Shown here: positions 28,372 through 37,535 of the stretch, one piece after another
How positions within the stretch are numbered: the stretch's first letter is position 1
Layout of the letters: each line of letters opens with the position of its first letter
From: DATEHG01 sp035279705
GTDB taxonomy: Bacteria > Gemmatimonadota > Gemmatimonadetes > Gemmatimonadales > GWC2-71-9
Direction: 5' to 3'
NCBI GenBank assembly: GCA_035279705.1
Contig: DATEHG010000120.1
Location: 1-47,629 of the forward strand
Length of the DNA stretch: 47,629 nucleotides
Position numbers and translations under genes: made by a program
Notes under the pieces: model-generated
What the model saw: the letters and a program-made list of their open reading frames with translations, nothing else
What the model was told of the DNA's origin: nothing
Database searches by the model: none

Positions 28372-30197
28372 CGATTCCCCCGGTTCCTGAACTGCTGCGC
28401 CGGAAACTCGACACCCTTCCGGACGACCCCGGTGTGTACCTGTGGAAGGACGCCGAGGGCGGGGTGATCTACGTCGGCAAGGCCAAGCGCCTCTCCAGCC
28501 GGGTGCGGAGCTACTTCAACGCCGACAACGACCCGACTCCCGGGAAGCTGCTGTTGCTGCGCCAGATCGCCGACGTCGAGACGATCGTGGTGGCCCGGGA
28601 AGCGGATTCTCTCCTGCTGGAAAACAATCTGATCAAGGAGTACCAGCCACGGTTCAACGTCCGCCTCAAGGACGACAAGAGCTATCCCTCCATCGCGGTG
28701 ACGATGCAGGAGCCGTTTCCCCGGGTGCTGGTGACCCGGCGCCGCGACCTGGCCGGCGCGCGCTACTTCGGCCCCTACACCGACGTCACGGCGCTGCGCA
28801 GGACCCTGGCGATCATCCGCCGGATCTTCACCGTGCGGAGCTGCGTTGATGACATCCCGCGGGAGCGCCGGGAGCGCCCCTGTTTGGACTACCATATCGG
28901 CCGCTGCAAGGCGCCCTGCGTCGGCTGGCAGAACGAGGCGGACTACCGGGGCATGATCGCGGAAGTGCTGGCGTTCCTCGAAGGCAGGACAGTTGACGTG
29001 CGGGAGACGTTGCGTGCCATGATGCACACCGCGAGCGACCGCACGGACTACGAGCGCGCCCGCGACCTGCGCGATACCCTCCGCTGGGTCGAGCAGTTCG
29101 AGGCTCCCCCGGCCACCGAAACGGTCGGCACCGGGGATGCCGACGTGATCGGCTATGCCCGGGACCGGGATGATGCGGTCGGCGTACTCATGCGGGTCCG
29201 GGAGGGAAGGGTGGTTTCCCGCGACCATCGATTCCTCGAGAACGTGGAGGAGGAAGCGGACGAGGCGGTGCTGAGCACCTGGCTGGTTCGCTGCTACCTC
29301 CCTGCGGACGACCGGGTACGCCGGGTGGTGCTCCCCTTCGCGCCGGCGGACCAGGAGGAACTGGCCGCGCTCCATCCCGATCTGCAGTGGACGATTCCGC
29401 AGCGCGGTACCGCGTGGCGGTGGCTCAGCCTCGCCGAGCAGAATGCCCGCCACCTGCTCGAGAGCCTTCGCATCGAGTCCTTCGAAACCGACGAGCGGTC
29501 CGAGGACCCCGTCTACGCCCTCGGCCGGGACCTGGGCCTGAGTGCCGTCCCCCGCAGCTTCGTCTGCATCGACATCTCGACCAACCAGGGACGGGATACG
29601 GTGGGTTCGCTGGTCTGGTTCGAAGCGGGGCGCCCCCGCAAGGCGGAATACCGACGGTTCAAGATCAAGGGCGTCGGCCAGCAGGATGACTTCGCCGCCA
29701 TCCATGAGGTGGTGACCCGGTACCTGACCAGGCGCAGGGAGGAGAACAAACCGGTTCCCGATCTCCTCGTCATCGACGGCGGCAAGGGCCAGCGCAACGC
29801 CGCGGCCGAGGCCGCCGCAGCGCTGGGTTTTGGCGCGTTGCCGATCGTGAGCCTGGCCAAACGGGAAGAGGAAATCTTTCTGCCCGGCCACAGCGAGAGT
29901 CTGCGCCTGCCGCGCCGGAGCCCGTCGCTCCGCCTGCTGCAGCGCGCCCGGGATGAGGCGCACCGCTTCGGTGTGGCCTACAATCGCAAGCGCCGAACGG
30001 CACGTACGATCACCTCCGAGCTGCTCAGCATTCCCGGCGTAGGCCCCTCGCGCCGCCGGGCCCTGCTGGAAAAGTTCGGCAGCCTCGCCGGTGTCCGCTC
30101 GGCGAGCGCCGCTGAAATCGCCAGCACCGCCGGCTTCTCGGCCGTACTGGCAGAGCGGATCCACGCTCACCTCAAGGCCCACTCTCCAACCGCCTAG
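28368..30197 (+). CDS. uvrC: excinuclease ABC subunit C
   Basis: A 609-residue nuclease that makes both incisions in nucleotide excision repair. GIY-YIG domain at about 15-95 (DPGVYLWKDAEGGVIYVGKA; LLLENNLIKEYQPRFNVRL), cysteine cluster CLDYHIGRCKAPCVG near 175, UVR motif around 205-240, RNase H-like 3'-endonuclease domain (FVCIDISTNQGRDTVGSL; LLVIDGGKGQRNAA; RDEAHRFGVAYNRKRR) and C-terminal helix-hairpin-helix pair (LLSIPGVGPSRRRALLEKFG). All domains are present at normal length. It overlaps murJ by 4 bases. Confidence 0.96.
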   Translation: MTIPPVPELLRRKLDTLPDDPGVYLWKDAEGGVIYVGKAKRLSSRVRSYFNADNDPTPGKLLLLRQIADVETIVVAREADSLLLENNLIKEYQPRFNVRLKDDKSYPSIAVTMQEPFPRVLVTRRRDLAGARYFGPYTDVTALRRTLAIIRRIFTVRSCVDDIPRERRERPCLDYHIGRCKAPCVGWQNEADYRGMIAEVLAFLEGRTVDVRETLRAMMHTASDRTDYERARDLRDTLRWVEQFEAPPATETVGTGDADVIGYARDRDDAVGVLMRVREGRVVSRDHRFLENVEEEADEAVLSTWLVRCYLPADDRVRRVVLPFAPADQEELAALHPDLQWTIPQRGTAWRWLSLAEQNARHLLESLRIESFETDERSEDPVYALGRDLGLSAVPRSFVCIDISTNQGRDTVGSLVWFEAGRPRKAEYRRFKIKGVGQQDDFAAIHEVVTRYLTRRREENKPVPDLLVIDGGKGQRNAAAEAAAALGFGALPIVSLAKREEEIFLPGHSESLRLPRRSPSLRLLQRARDEAHRFGVAYNRKRRTARTITSELLSIPGVGPSRRRALLEKFGSLAGVRSASAAEIASTAGFSAVLAERIHAHLKAHSPTA

Positions 30198-30215
30198 CGC
30201 GGCAAGCCCGATATC

Positions 30216-31376
30216 ATGGACTGGATTCTCGAATGTTCCGCCTGCGGTGCCACCCGCGGGTCCGATGGATTGCCAGGCGTCTGCAACTGCGGCCAGCCCT
30301 GGCTGGTGCGCTATCCCACCCGCCGGCCTGACCCCGGAGCAAGGGCCCGCCTCGAAGGCCTCAGCATGTGGCGCTACCGCGCCTGGCTACCGGTTGACGA
30401 AGGAGAGGTGCCAGTCACCCTCGGCGAGGGTGGAACTCCCCTCCTCGAGGCTGCCCGGACCGGCAGTCAACTCGGCCTCCAGGATCTGTGGATCAAGAAC
30501 GAGGCGGCCGGACCGACAGGCTCCTTCAAGGCGCGCGGGCTGAGCGCTGCCATTACCCGAGCAGCCGCGGCAGGGGCCCGGAGCTTCGTCATACCGACAG
30601 CAGGCAATGCAGGAGTGGCGGCTGCGGCCTACGCAGCCCGGGCGGGGCTGCCGGTTCGCGTCTTCGCGCCGGACCGCACCCCGGCCACGATATTGAGCCA
30701 GATCCGCGCGTTCGGTGGTGACCTGACAGTTCTCGCGGGACACATCGGCGACTGCGGCAGGGCCGCCAAGGCTTGGAGCGCCGAATCGGGAGCGATTGAC
30801 CTCTCGACCCTGAGAGAGCCCTATCGGCTTGAAGGGAAGAAGACGCTGGGGCTCGAACTCGCCGAGTCGTTCGGCTGGCGCCTGCCGGACGCGATCTTCT
30901 ATCCCACCGGTGGCGGGACCGGCCTCATCGGCATGTGGAAGGCGTTCGGCGAACTGGCGTCGGCCGGATGGCTCTCCGGCCCTATGCCGAAGATGTTTTC
31001 GGTGCAATCGGCCGGCTGCGCCCCGATCGTCCGTGCCTTCGAGAAGGGACAAGACCGGGCCGAACCCTGGGCCGATCCCGAGACCGTGGCCAGTGGCCTG
31101 CGCGTGCCCGGACCGCTGGGTGACCGGCTCATCCTGGAGGCCGTGCGGGCGAGCAGCGGCGCAGCCATCGCAATCGAGGATGGGGACCTGGCAGAGGCCG
31201 CGCGTGCCGCAACCGCCGCCGAAGGGATCGACTTCTCTCCTGAGGGTGGTGCAGCACTGGTGGCGGCGAAGGTGGCGGCCGAGCGCGGCCTGATCCGGAG
31301 AGAGGCGCGCATCGTGGTCTTCAATACCGGGGCCGGGTGGCTGTACCGCGACCCGGATCATTTGCCGCGAGGGTGA
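30216..31376 (+). CDS. thrC: threonine synthase-like PLP enzyme
   Basis: A 386-residue fold-type II PLP enzyme, converting O-phosphohomoserine to threonine if the name is right. The N-terminus is a zinc-ribbon-like element (Cys7, Cys10, Cys23, Cys25) as in long archaeal/bacterial ThrC. The PLP lysine lies in EAAGPTGSFKARG, the phosphate-binding loop is YPTGGGTGLIGMWKAF, and IPTAGNAGVAAAAYAARAG is the substrate loop. Related cysteate or diaminopropionate-type enzymes cannot be excluded by eye. No clear ribosome site is visible upstream. Confidence 0.85.
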   Translation: MDWILECSACGATRGSDGLPGVCNCGQPWLVRYPTRRPDPGARARLEGLSMWRYRAWLPVDEGEVPVTLGEGGTPLLEAARTGSQLGLQDLWIKNEAAGPTGSFKARGLSAAITRAAAAGARSFVIPTAGNAGVAAAAYAARAGLPVRVFAPDRTPATILSQIRAFGGDLTVLAGHIGDCGRAAKAWSAESGAIDLSTLREPYRLEGKKTLGLELAESFGWRLPDAIFYPTGGGTGLIGMWKAFGELASAGWLSGPMPKMFSVQSAGCAPIVRAFEKGQDRAEPWADPETVASGLRVPGPLGDRLILEAVRASSGAAIAIEDGDLAEAARAATAAEGIDFSPEGGAALVAAKVAAERGLIRREARIVVFNTGAGWLYRDPDHLPRG

Positions 31377-31397
31377 CGCCCGGCGATATTCCGCGCG

Positions 31398-32765
31398 ATG
31401 AATATCCGGCCGATAGCGATCCTGGACCCCTCGGCGGGGATCAGCGGGGACATGCTGCTCGGCGCCCTGCTCGCCGCGGGCGCTCCCTCGACATGGCTGG
31501 ATGGCCTGCCGGGGCGTCTTGGCCTGACCGGTGTCCAGATCCGGGCGACGCGGGTCATGCGCTGCGGCGTGGCCGCGATGAAGGTCGATGTGGTGATGGC
31601 GGACGGATCGACCGAAGGCCCCCACGACCTTTCCGAAGCCGATCGGGCCGAGGCCGAAGGGCATCATCATCATCACGAACATCACGGCCCCCACCACGGT
31701 CATTCGCACGATCACCAAGACCACCAGCACGGACACGCGAGTGCTGAGCACGCGCACACTCCCCACCGACATGTTGGGGAACTGATTGCCCGCATCGGGC
31801 GCGCGGCGCTGTCCGACTGGGTGAAGGAGCGGGCGGTCCGCGCGTTCCGGCTCCTCGGTGAGGCGGAGGGGGCCATCCACGGGGTCCCGGCCGAGCAGGT
31901 GGCCCTGCATGAGGTAGGTGCAATGGACGCCCTGGTCGATATCGTGGGCGCCATCGAGGGGTTTGAACAGTTGGGCATCACCCGGGTCCACCACCGCCCC
32001 GTGGCGCTGGGCTCAGGATGGATCAAGGCCGCTCATGGGACCATGTCGGTACCCGCTCCGGCGACGATGCGCCTCCTCGCAGGGATCGAGATCGCGCCGG
32101 ACGGTCCGGTCAGGGGAGAGGCCACCACGCCGACCGGAGCTGTCCTCCTGCGTGTCCTCTCGGAGGGACCGGTGCCGGATGGCTGGAGGCCCCTCCGGGA
32201 CGGTTGGGGAGCTGGTGGTCGGAATCCCGAAGATTACCCGAATGCCCTGAGGCTTATTGTCGCGGAACCGGCCAGTGAATCGTCCTCGCTGGTGATGCTG
32301 AGCACGGATATCGACGATCTGAGCCCCGAGTACCTGGAGCCACTCAGAACCGCCCTTTTTGCGGCCGGGGCCCTGGATGTGCAAATGTGGTCCACGGTGG
32401 CCAAGAAGGGCCGTATCGGATTCCGCATCGAAGCCCTGGTGGTCGCCACTGACGAAGCAAGGCTCTGCGAGGCATTTTTTCGGCACAGTACCACGGCGGG
32501 TGTTCGTCGTTCCACGGTGACCCGCCGGACCCTGCCTCGGCGCGAGCTTGTTGTATCGGATCCGGGCGGTGACGTCCGGGTCAAGATCCTGGAGACCGAC
32601 GACGGTGTCCGGGCCAAGCCGGAGTACGAGGACGTGGTAAGGGCGTCGGCCCGGAGTGGCCGGCCGGCCCATGAAATCGCGCGGGAAGTGCAGGCCCGCG
32701 CTCTGACAATGCTGGCAGGGCAGTCGGCCCGGCCGGCAGGGACCCAGAATCAGGAGCAGGCATGA
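31398..32765 (+). CDS. larC: LarC, nickel insertion / pyridinium thiocarboxylate mononucleotide cyclometallase
   Basis: A 455-residue protein. LarC inserts nickel into the pincer cofactor of lactate racemase family enzymes using CTP. Family start: IAILDPSAGISGDMLLGALL; a histidine-rich insert at about 88-125 (EGHHHHHEHHGPHHGHSHDH) probably stores nickel; then LHEVGAMDALVDIVGA, TTPTGAVLLRVL and the C-terminal half with LSTDIDDLSPEYLEPL. In Lactobacillus plantarum larC is read through a frameshift; here it is one open frame. larA, larB and larE are not in this window. A GATATT hexamer ends 7 bases before the ATG and no Shine-Dalgarno is seen. Confidence 0.9.
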   Translation: MNIRPIAILDPSAGISGDMLLGALLAAGAPSTWLDGLPGRLGLTGVQIRATRVMRCGVAAMKVDVVMADGSTEGPHDLSEADRAEAEGHHHHHEHHGPHHGHSHDHQDHQHGHASAEHAHTPHRHVGELIARIGRAALSDWVKERAVRAFRLLGEAEGAIHGVPAEQVALHEVGAMDALVDIVGAIEGFEQLGITRVHHRPVALGSGWIKAAHGTMSVPAPATMRLLAGIEIAPDGPVRGEATTPTGAVLLRVLSEGPVPDGWRPLRDGWGAGGRNPEDYPNALRLIVAEPASESSSLVMLSTDIDDLSPEYLEPLRTALFAAGALDVQMWSTVAKKGRIGFRIEALVVATDEARLCEAFFRHSTTAGVRRSTVTRRTLPRRELVVSDPGGDVRVKILETDDGVRAKPEYEDVVRASARSGRPAHEIAREVQARALTMLAGQSARPAGTQNQEQA

Positions 32766-34183
32766 ATCGAATGGTGTGGTGCGCGCTGGCGTCGATGGCG
32801 ATTTCGCAGGCGGCGGCCGCGCAGGATCCGGTGACCGCGGCGCTGACGGCTACGGCCAACGGAGCCTTTCTCGAACCGACCAGGCAGTGCTCCGACCAGA
32901 TCAAAGGCGGCGACTTCCGGGTGAGCAGCGGCAAGTCATACTACAAGACGGCCATGGGACAGAACGACACCCAGAACCGCCTGCGCATCCTCAAGCAGGC
33001 CCGGGACAACCTGAACGACGCCGTCGCAGCGGGCCAGGATAAGCTGGCAACGACGTGGTACTGGATGGGTCGGACCAATGCTGCCCTCGGCAATGTTCCC
33101 GGCGCGGACAGCGCCTGGACCAGAGCCGTGGCGCTCGCGCCGATGTGCAAGGACGACATCGATCTTCACCGCCAGCAGCTCTGGTACCGGCTGCTCACCC
33201 TCGCGGGCGACAAGCAGAAGGCGAATGACCTCCCGGCGGCCCTCATGTTCTACCGGGCGGCCAACACGATCTACCGGGATTCGCCGCAGGGATACTTCAA
33301 TACCGCGGCGACCTTCGCAGGCACGAAGCAGCTCGACAGCGCCGAGCATTATTTCGACCTGGCGGCCAAGGCCAAGTATCAGGCGACCGATACCAACGCG
33401 GTGGCCGTGCACAACCAGGCGCTCTACAACACCGGCGTCATCCAGCTCAACGCGCAGGAGTGGCCCGCCGCGATCGCCACGTTCCACACCTACCTCAGCC
33501 AGAGTCCCGCGGATGTCGACGCCAAGAAGGGGCTGGCGCAGGCCTTTATCGGCGCCGGAATGCAGGACAGTGCGCGGGCCGTCATGGCCCAGCTGGGGAT
33601 GGGGCCGGCCGTGAGCCCGGTCGATTCGCTGTTCAATGCCGGCGTTTCCCAGTTCCAGGCGGGGGATTACAAAACCGCTGAGGCGACCTTCGCCAAAGTT
33701 GTCGAGATGCAGCCGTACATGCGCGAAGGCCTGCTCAACCTGGCCAACACCCAGATGCACAACAAGAACGGGCCTGGACTGCTCAAGACCGGCAAGACGC
33801 TCACCGGCCTCGAGCCTCTGAATGAGCAGTATGTCGGCCTGCTGGCCGCCGGCTTCCGTCAGACCAACGCGACGGCGGATCTCAACAAGCTCGGCACCGC
33901 AGTCGCGGGGTGGCCGATTGCAGTGACGATCGAGAAGTTTACCCCCTCTGACTCCGGCGCCACGATCTCCGGTACCGCGACGGGGCGTGATCCCAAGGAC
34001 GCGGCCGGCAAGGCGGTCAAGGTGGTACCGGTGACCCTGGTGTTCGAGTTCATCGACATCAAGGGCGGGGCAGTGGCCACGCAGGAAGTGACCATTCCAG
34101 CGCTCGCCAACACGCAGACCAGCCCGATCGAGGCCAAGGCTTCCGGCGCCGCCATCGTCTCGTATCGCTATCACATCAAGTAA
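32762..34183 (+). CDS. exported tetratricopeptide-repeat protein
   Basis: A 473-residue protein; ATG overlaps the larC stop with AGGAG upstream. Residues 1-21 are a signal peptide (MNRMVWCALASMAISQAAAA), so it is periplasmic or outer-membrane. At least five TPR-like helical pairs can be followed (TTWYWMGRTNAALGNVPGAD; PAALMFYRAANTIYRD; WPAAIATFHTYLSQSP; AGDYKTAEATFAKVVEM). The last 110 residues are a beta-rich domain (VTLVFEFIDIKGGAVATQEV), unnamed. Probably a scaffold; partner unknown. Confidence 0.8.
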   Translation: MNRMVWCALASMAISQAAAAQDPVTAALTATANGAFLEPTRQCSDQIKGGDFRVSSGKSYYKTAMGQNDTQNRLRILKQARDNLNDAVAAGQDKLATTWYWMGRTNAALGNVPGADSAWTRAVALAPMCKDDIDLHRQQLWYRLLTLAGDKQKANDLPAALMFYRAANTIYRDSPQGYFNTAATFAGTKQLDSAEHYFDLAAKAKYQATDTNAVAVHNQALYNTGVIQLNAQEWPAAIATFHTYLSQSPADVDAKKGLAQAFIGAGMQDSARAVMAQLGMGPAVSPVDSLFNAGVSQFQAGDYKTAEATFAKVVEMQPYMREGLLNLANTQMHNKNGPGLLKTGKTLTGLEPLNEQYVGLLAAGFRQTNATADLNKLGTAVAGWPIAVTIEKFTPSDSGATISGTATGRDPKDAAGKAVKVVPVTLVFEFIDIKGGAVATQEVTIPALANTQTSPIEAKASGAAIVSYRYHIK

Positions 34184-34194
34184 TTCTTGACTTC

Positions 34195-34223
34195 GGGGCG
34201 GAGTGGAGGTCACATTCCGCCCC
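34195..34223 (+). terminator. hairpin between the TPR gene and tRNA-Gly
   Basis: GGGGCGGA (34195-34202) pairs with TCCGCCCC (34216-34223) over a 13-base loop. No T-tract follows, so it may stabilise the mRNA end more than terminate. It lies between a TTGACT (34187-34192) that could be a tRNA -35 element and the tRNA itself, so its role is ambiguous. Confidence 0.4.
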
Positions 34224-34227
34224 AATC

Positions 34228-34300
<73 letters not shown>

Positions 34301-34311
34301 CTCTGCATACC

Positions 34312-34349
34312 AGGCCCCTCTGCCACCGGCGGGGGGCTTTGTGCTTCTG
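34312..34349 (+). terminator. terminator hairpin after tRNA-Gly
   Basis: Bases 34312-34324 pair with 34328-34339 (12 pairs, one bulged T, a 3-base loop), followed by a T-rich TTTGTGCTTCT. It ends the tRNA-Gly transcript and separates it from the cytochrome promoter region. Confidence 0.6.
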
Positions 34350-34401
34350 AGAGGCGTCCCCATCGCTGCCCTGATCCACTTCACGTACTTTGTGGCTCGG
34401 G

Positions 34402-34430
34402 TTGTGCAAATGCTGACAGGGCACTAACTT
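34402..34430 (+). promoter_or_regulatory. candidate sigma-70-type promoter of the cytochrome c gene
   Basis: TTGTGC at 34402-34407 and TAACTT at 34425-34430 are separated by exactly 17 bases in a 220-base leader with no coding. A small hairpin (GGCTGG/CCAGCC, 34439-34454) follows in the presumed 5' leader. Rests on consensus matching only. Confidence 0.4.
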
Positions 34431-34520
34431 CGGGCATGGCTGGATACCCAGCCGAGGAGCCCGCCAATGGGCGGATCCCCGGGTTGGCGGCGGTTCAAGT
34501 CACATCTCAAGGAGATGGCG

Positions 34521-34904
34521 ATGCGTAAAGGGATCGTGGCGGGCGGACTGGCAGCACTGCTGGGAATCCTGTGGGCGGCTCCGGCTGCAGCCCAGGGTCT
34601 TCCGGCCGGCGTCACCAAGGAATCCATTGCCAAGGGCGACGAGATCTTCCATGGCTCCGGTCTCTGCTTTGCCTGCCATGGCAACGATGCCAAGGGTGCC
34701 GTCGGACCGAACCTGACCGACGACCAGTGGCTGCACAGCAAGGGCACCTACGACGATATCGTCAAGCAGATCCTCTCCGGCGTGCCCAAGGAACAGTCGA
34801 AGAGCGGCAATATCATGCCTCCGAAGGGCGGCTCCAGTATTTCCGATGACGAGGTGAAGGCGGTAGCCGCCTACGTCTGGTCGCTCAGCCACAAGGTGAG
34901 CTGA
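34521..34904 (+). CDS. periplasmic class I c-type cytochrome
   Basis: A 127-residue protein. I prefer ATG at 34521 over 34515 because AAGGAG (34509-34514) then has normal spacing. Residues 1-25 are a signal peptide (AALLGILWAAPAAAQ). Haem c attaches at Cys49/Cys52 with axial His53 (CFACH) and the second ligand is probably Met99 in NIMPPKGG. It is a small mono-haem electron carrier; partner enzymes are not nearby. It has its own promoter-like sequence and a long leader. Confidence 0.92.
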   Translation: MRKGIVAGGLAALLGILWAAPAAAQGLPAGVTKESIAKGDEIFHGSGLCFACHGNDAKGAVGPNLTDDQWLHSKGTYDDIVKQILSGVPKEQSKSGNIMPPKGGSSISDDEVKAVAAYVWSLSHKVS

Positions 34905-34928
34905 GGCAGGCCCGGCCGGGGAGTCCGC

Positions 34929-36206
34929 ATGATTCGCGTTTCCGCCGTCCATCCGGGGACGGTGGCTGATGAGCTCGGTCTCCAGGTGGGGACCGAGCTC
35001 ATTACGATCAATGGCCGGCCGCTGGAGGACTTCCTCGACTGGGAGTTCCTCACCGCCGACGATCAGTTCCTCCTCCACGTCAGGCAGCCGGATGGCGAGG
35101 AGATCGAGTTCGACATCGAGCGCCCCGACGACGTGCCGATGGGCGTTTCGCTCGATCCGCCGCGCATCCGCCGCTGCGCCAATCGCTGCGATTTCTGCTT
35201 TGTGGACGGACTCCCGCAGGGCCTCCGGGAAACGCTGTACATCCGCGACGACGACTACCGGTTGTCGTTCAAGTACGGCAATTTCGCCACCCTGACGAAT
35301 CTCAAGCCCTGGGACGTCGAGCGGATTCTCGAGTACCGCCTTTCGCCGCTCTACGTCTCGGTCCACGCCACGGATACCGCCATCCGGCGCTACCTGCTCC
35401 GCAATCCCCTGGCCCCCGACATTCTCGAGCAGCTCCGCCAGTTCGCGGCGCGGGGCATCGTGTTCCACACCCAGATCGTGATGTCCCCGGGCGTCAACGA
35501 CGGCCAGGTGCTGCGCCAGACGCTGACCGACCTCTACCAGTTCGGCCCCGCCGTCCTCAACGTCTCGGTCGTTCCGGTCGGGCTCACCGAATACAGCAAG
35601 CACTCGCTGGTCCGGGAACCGACCGCCGAAGAATGCGGCGCGGCGATCGATCTCCTGTCCGAATTCGCCGACCGTGCAGTCCTCGAGCGAGGTATGACCT
35701 GGGCCTTTGGTGCGGACGAGCTCTACCTGCGCGCGGGGCGGGAGCTCCCGCCCGCAGACCGCTATGACGGGTTCCAGCAGGTCGAGAACGGCGTGGGGTC
35801 TGTCCGGTTCCTGCAGCAGAGGATTGCCGACGAGGCCCATGAGCTCACGGGACTCAGGGGACTCCGGGTCGGCGTGCTGACGGGAACTTCCATGGCTCCG
35901 CTCCTGCCGCAGGTGCTCGGGCCGTTGACGGCCGCAACCGGGGCCTCGTTCGAACTGCTTCCGGTCGTCAACACCCTGTTCGGTGCCACCGTCACCTGCG
36001 CCGGCCTGGTGCCCGGAACGGGATTCCAGGGCGTGCTCAAGGGACGCTCGGATCTCGATCTGGCCCTCATCCCGCGTGAGTCGCTCAACGATGATGGTCT
36101 CTTCATGGATGATCTCTCCCTGAGCGTGCTGCAGGCCAGCGTGCAGATCCCGATCCGTCCCTCCTACGATTTCGTCGACGCCTTGTCCGATTGGGGAACC
36201 CGTTGA
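34929..36206 (+). CDS. DUF512 protein: PDZ plus radical-SAM-like iron-sulfur protein
   Basis: A 425-residue cytosolic protein. Residues 1-75 resemble a PDZ domain (HPGTVADELGLQVGTELITI). A C-x3-C-x2-C cluster at Cys83, Cys87 and Cys90 (RRCANRCDFCFVDGLPQG) is the radical SAM [4Fe-4S] pattern; YVSVHATDTAIRRYLL and IVMSPGVNDG fit the TIM-barrel. The C-terminal 150 residues (LTGTSMAPLLPQVLGPL; VTCAGLVPGTGFQGVLKG) are the DUF512 domain. The function is not established. The gene directly precedes der, an arrangement repeated in other phyla, so a ribosome-related role is possible but unproven. Confidence 0.88.
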   Translation: MIRVSAVHPGTVADELGLQVGTELITINGRPLEDFLDWEFLTADDQFLLHVRQPDGEEIEFDIERPDDVPMGVSLDPPRIRRCANRCDFCFVDGLPQGLRETLYIRDDDYRLSFKYGNFATLTNLKPWDVERILEYRLSPLYVSVHATDTAIRRYLLRNPLAPDILEQLRQFAARGIVFHTQIVMSPGVNDGQVLRQTLTDLYQFGPAVLNVSVVPVGLTEYSKHSLVREPTAEECGAAIDLLSEFADRAVLERGMTWAFGADELYLRAGRELPPADRYDGFQQVENGVGSVRFLQQRIADEAHELTGLRGLRVGVLTGTSMAPLLPQVLGPLTAATGASFELLPVVNTLFGATVTCAGLVPGTGFQGVLKGRSDLDLALIPRESLNDDGLFMDDLSLSVLQASVQIPIRPSYDFVDALSDWGTR

Positions 36207-37528
36207 GCCAACCTACCGTGGCCATCGTCGGCCGACCCAATGTGGGCAAGTCGACCCTCTTCAACCGCCTGCTGGGCGGCCGGCGTGCGATCGTCTCGGC
36301 GGAGGCCGGTACCACTCGTGACCGGAACTTCGGCGAGGCCGAGTGGGGTGGTCGCCGCTTCTGGCTGATCGATACCGGCGGCCTGGTGCCGGATTCGGAC
36401 CAGTCGATGGATCGTGCTATCCGGCGCCAGGTGGAAATGGCTGTCGAGGAATCCGATCTGGTGGTGCTGGTGGTGGACGGGAGCGACGGCCTCAATCCCG
36501 TCGACAGCGAAATCGCGGCGCAGCTGCGCAAGTCCGGTCGCCCCGTGCTGGTGGCGGTCAACAAGCTCGATGATCTCCCGGACACCACGGGGCACCTGCC
36601 GTTCTACGCCCTTGGCCTCGGTGATCCATGTCCAGTCTCGGCCCAGGTGGGGAAGGCCAGTGGAGACCTGCTTGATGCCGTAATCGAGCGCCTGCCGCCT
36701 CGCAGCGCGGCCGAGGATGAAGCCGCGATCCAGGTGGCGGTGGTGGGGCGCCCCAACGCCGGGAAGAGTTCCTTGATCAATCGCCTCCTCGGGGAGGAGC
36801 GCCATGTGGTGGCTCCCGAGGCAGGCACTACCAGGGACTCGATCGATTCCCCCTTGCGGTATCACGGCAAGGTCCTCAACTTCATTGATACAGCGGGGTT
36901 ACGCAGGCGAGCTAAAGTAGAAGATGATATCGAGTTCTACAGCACCCTCAGAACTCGCCGAGCCATCGATCGGGCGCAGGTCTGCGTGCTCGTCGTCGAT
37001 GCGAAGCTCGGAATGCACAACCAGGATCTGCGCATCGCCACGGAAGCGTGGGACCATGGCTGTGGATTGATCGTCGTGGTCAACAAGTGGGACCTGATCG
37101 AGGAGAAAGACGCCAACACCGCACGCCGGGGCCAGGACGAACTGATCGTGAAGGCCCCGTTCCTGGCGTACGTGCCGTTCCTGTATACGTCTGCCGAGAG
37201 TGGACAGCGGATCCACCAGCTCAAGGACCTGATCATCCAGGTGGCAGAGGCGAGGGAGCAGCGGATCGGAACCGCCGAGGTCAACAAGGTGCTGGAAGCG
37301 CTGATCCAGCGAAGCGCGCCGCCGCAGCAACCGGGAGAGGAAGTGAAGCTGCTCTACGCTTCACAGGTGGCCGTGGCACCGCCGACGATCGCCGTGATCT
37401 GCAACCGGCCCGACGACGTGCCGGAGTCCTACCAGCGCTACCTCGGCCACGGATTCCGCCAGGAATGGCCGTTCCTGGGCAGTCCGCTGCGGCTCAAATT
37501 TTCCCGGCGCGGGTCCGGCAGAAAGTAG
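36203..37528 (+). CDS. der: ribosome-assembly GTPase Der (EngA)
   Basis: A 441-residue protein with tandem GTPase domains that acts in 50S subunit maturation. Domain 1: GRPNVGKSTLFNRLLGGRRA, DTGG, NKLDD; domain 2: GRPNAGKSSLINRLLGEE, DTAGLRRRAKVEDDIEFYST, NKWDL; a C-terminal KH-like domain (about 355-441) follows. I use the TTG at 36203 overlapping the upstream stop (TTGA), with GGGGA 6 bases before; a TTG at 36191 is the alternative. Length is normal. Confidence 0.95.
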   Translation: MSQPTVAIVGRPNVGKSTLFNRLLGGRRAIVSAEAGTTRDRNFGEAEWGGRRFWLIDTGGLVPDSDQSMDRAIRRQVEMAVEESDLVVLVVDGSDGLNPVDSEIAAQLRKSGRPVLVAVNKLDDLPDTTGHLPFYALGLGDPCPVSAQVGKASGDLLDAVIERLPPRSAAEDEAAIQVAVVGRPNAGKSSLINRLLGEERHVVAPEAGTTRDSIDSPLRYHGKVLNFIDTAGLRRRAKVEDDIEFYSTLRTRRAIDRAQVCVLVVDAKLGMHNQDLRIATEAWDHGCGLIVVVNKWDLIEEKDANTARRGQDELIVKAPFLAYVPFLYTSAESGQRIHQLKDLIIQVAEAREQRIGTAEVNKVLEALIQRSAPPQQPGEEVKLLYASQVAVAPPTIAVICNRPDDVPESYQRYLGHGFRQEWPFLGSPLRLKFSRRGSGRK

Positions 37529-37535
37529 GCGATCG

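Noticed and set aside
31665..31765. Histidine-codon-rich stretch that looks like a DNA repeat
   Set aside because: It is the nickel-binding His-rich insert of LarC, in frame and expected for the family.
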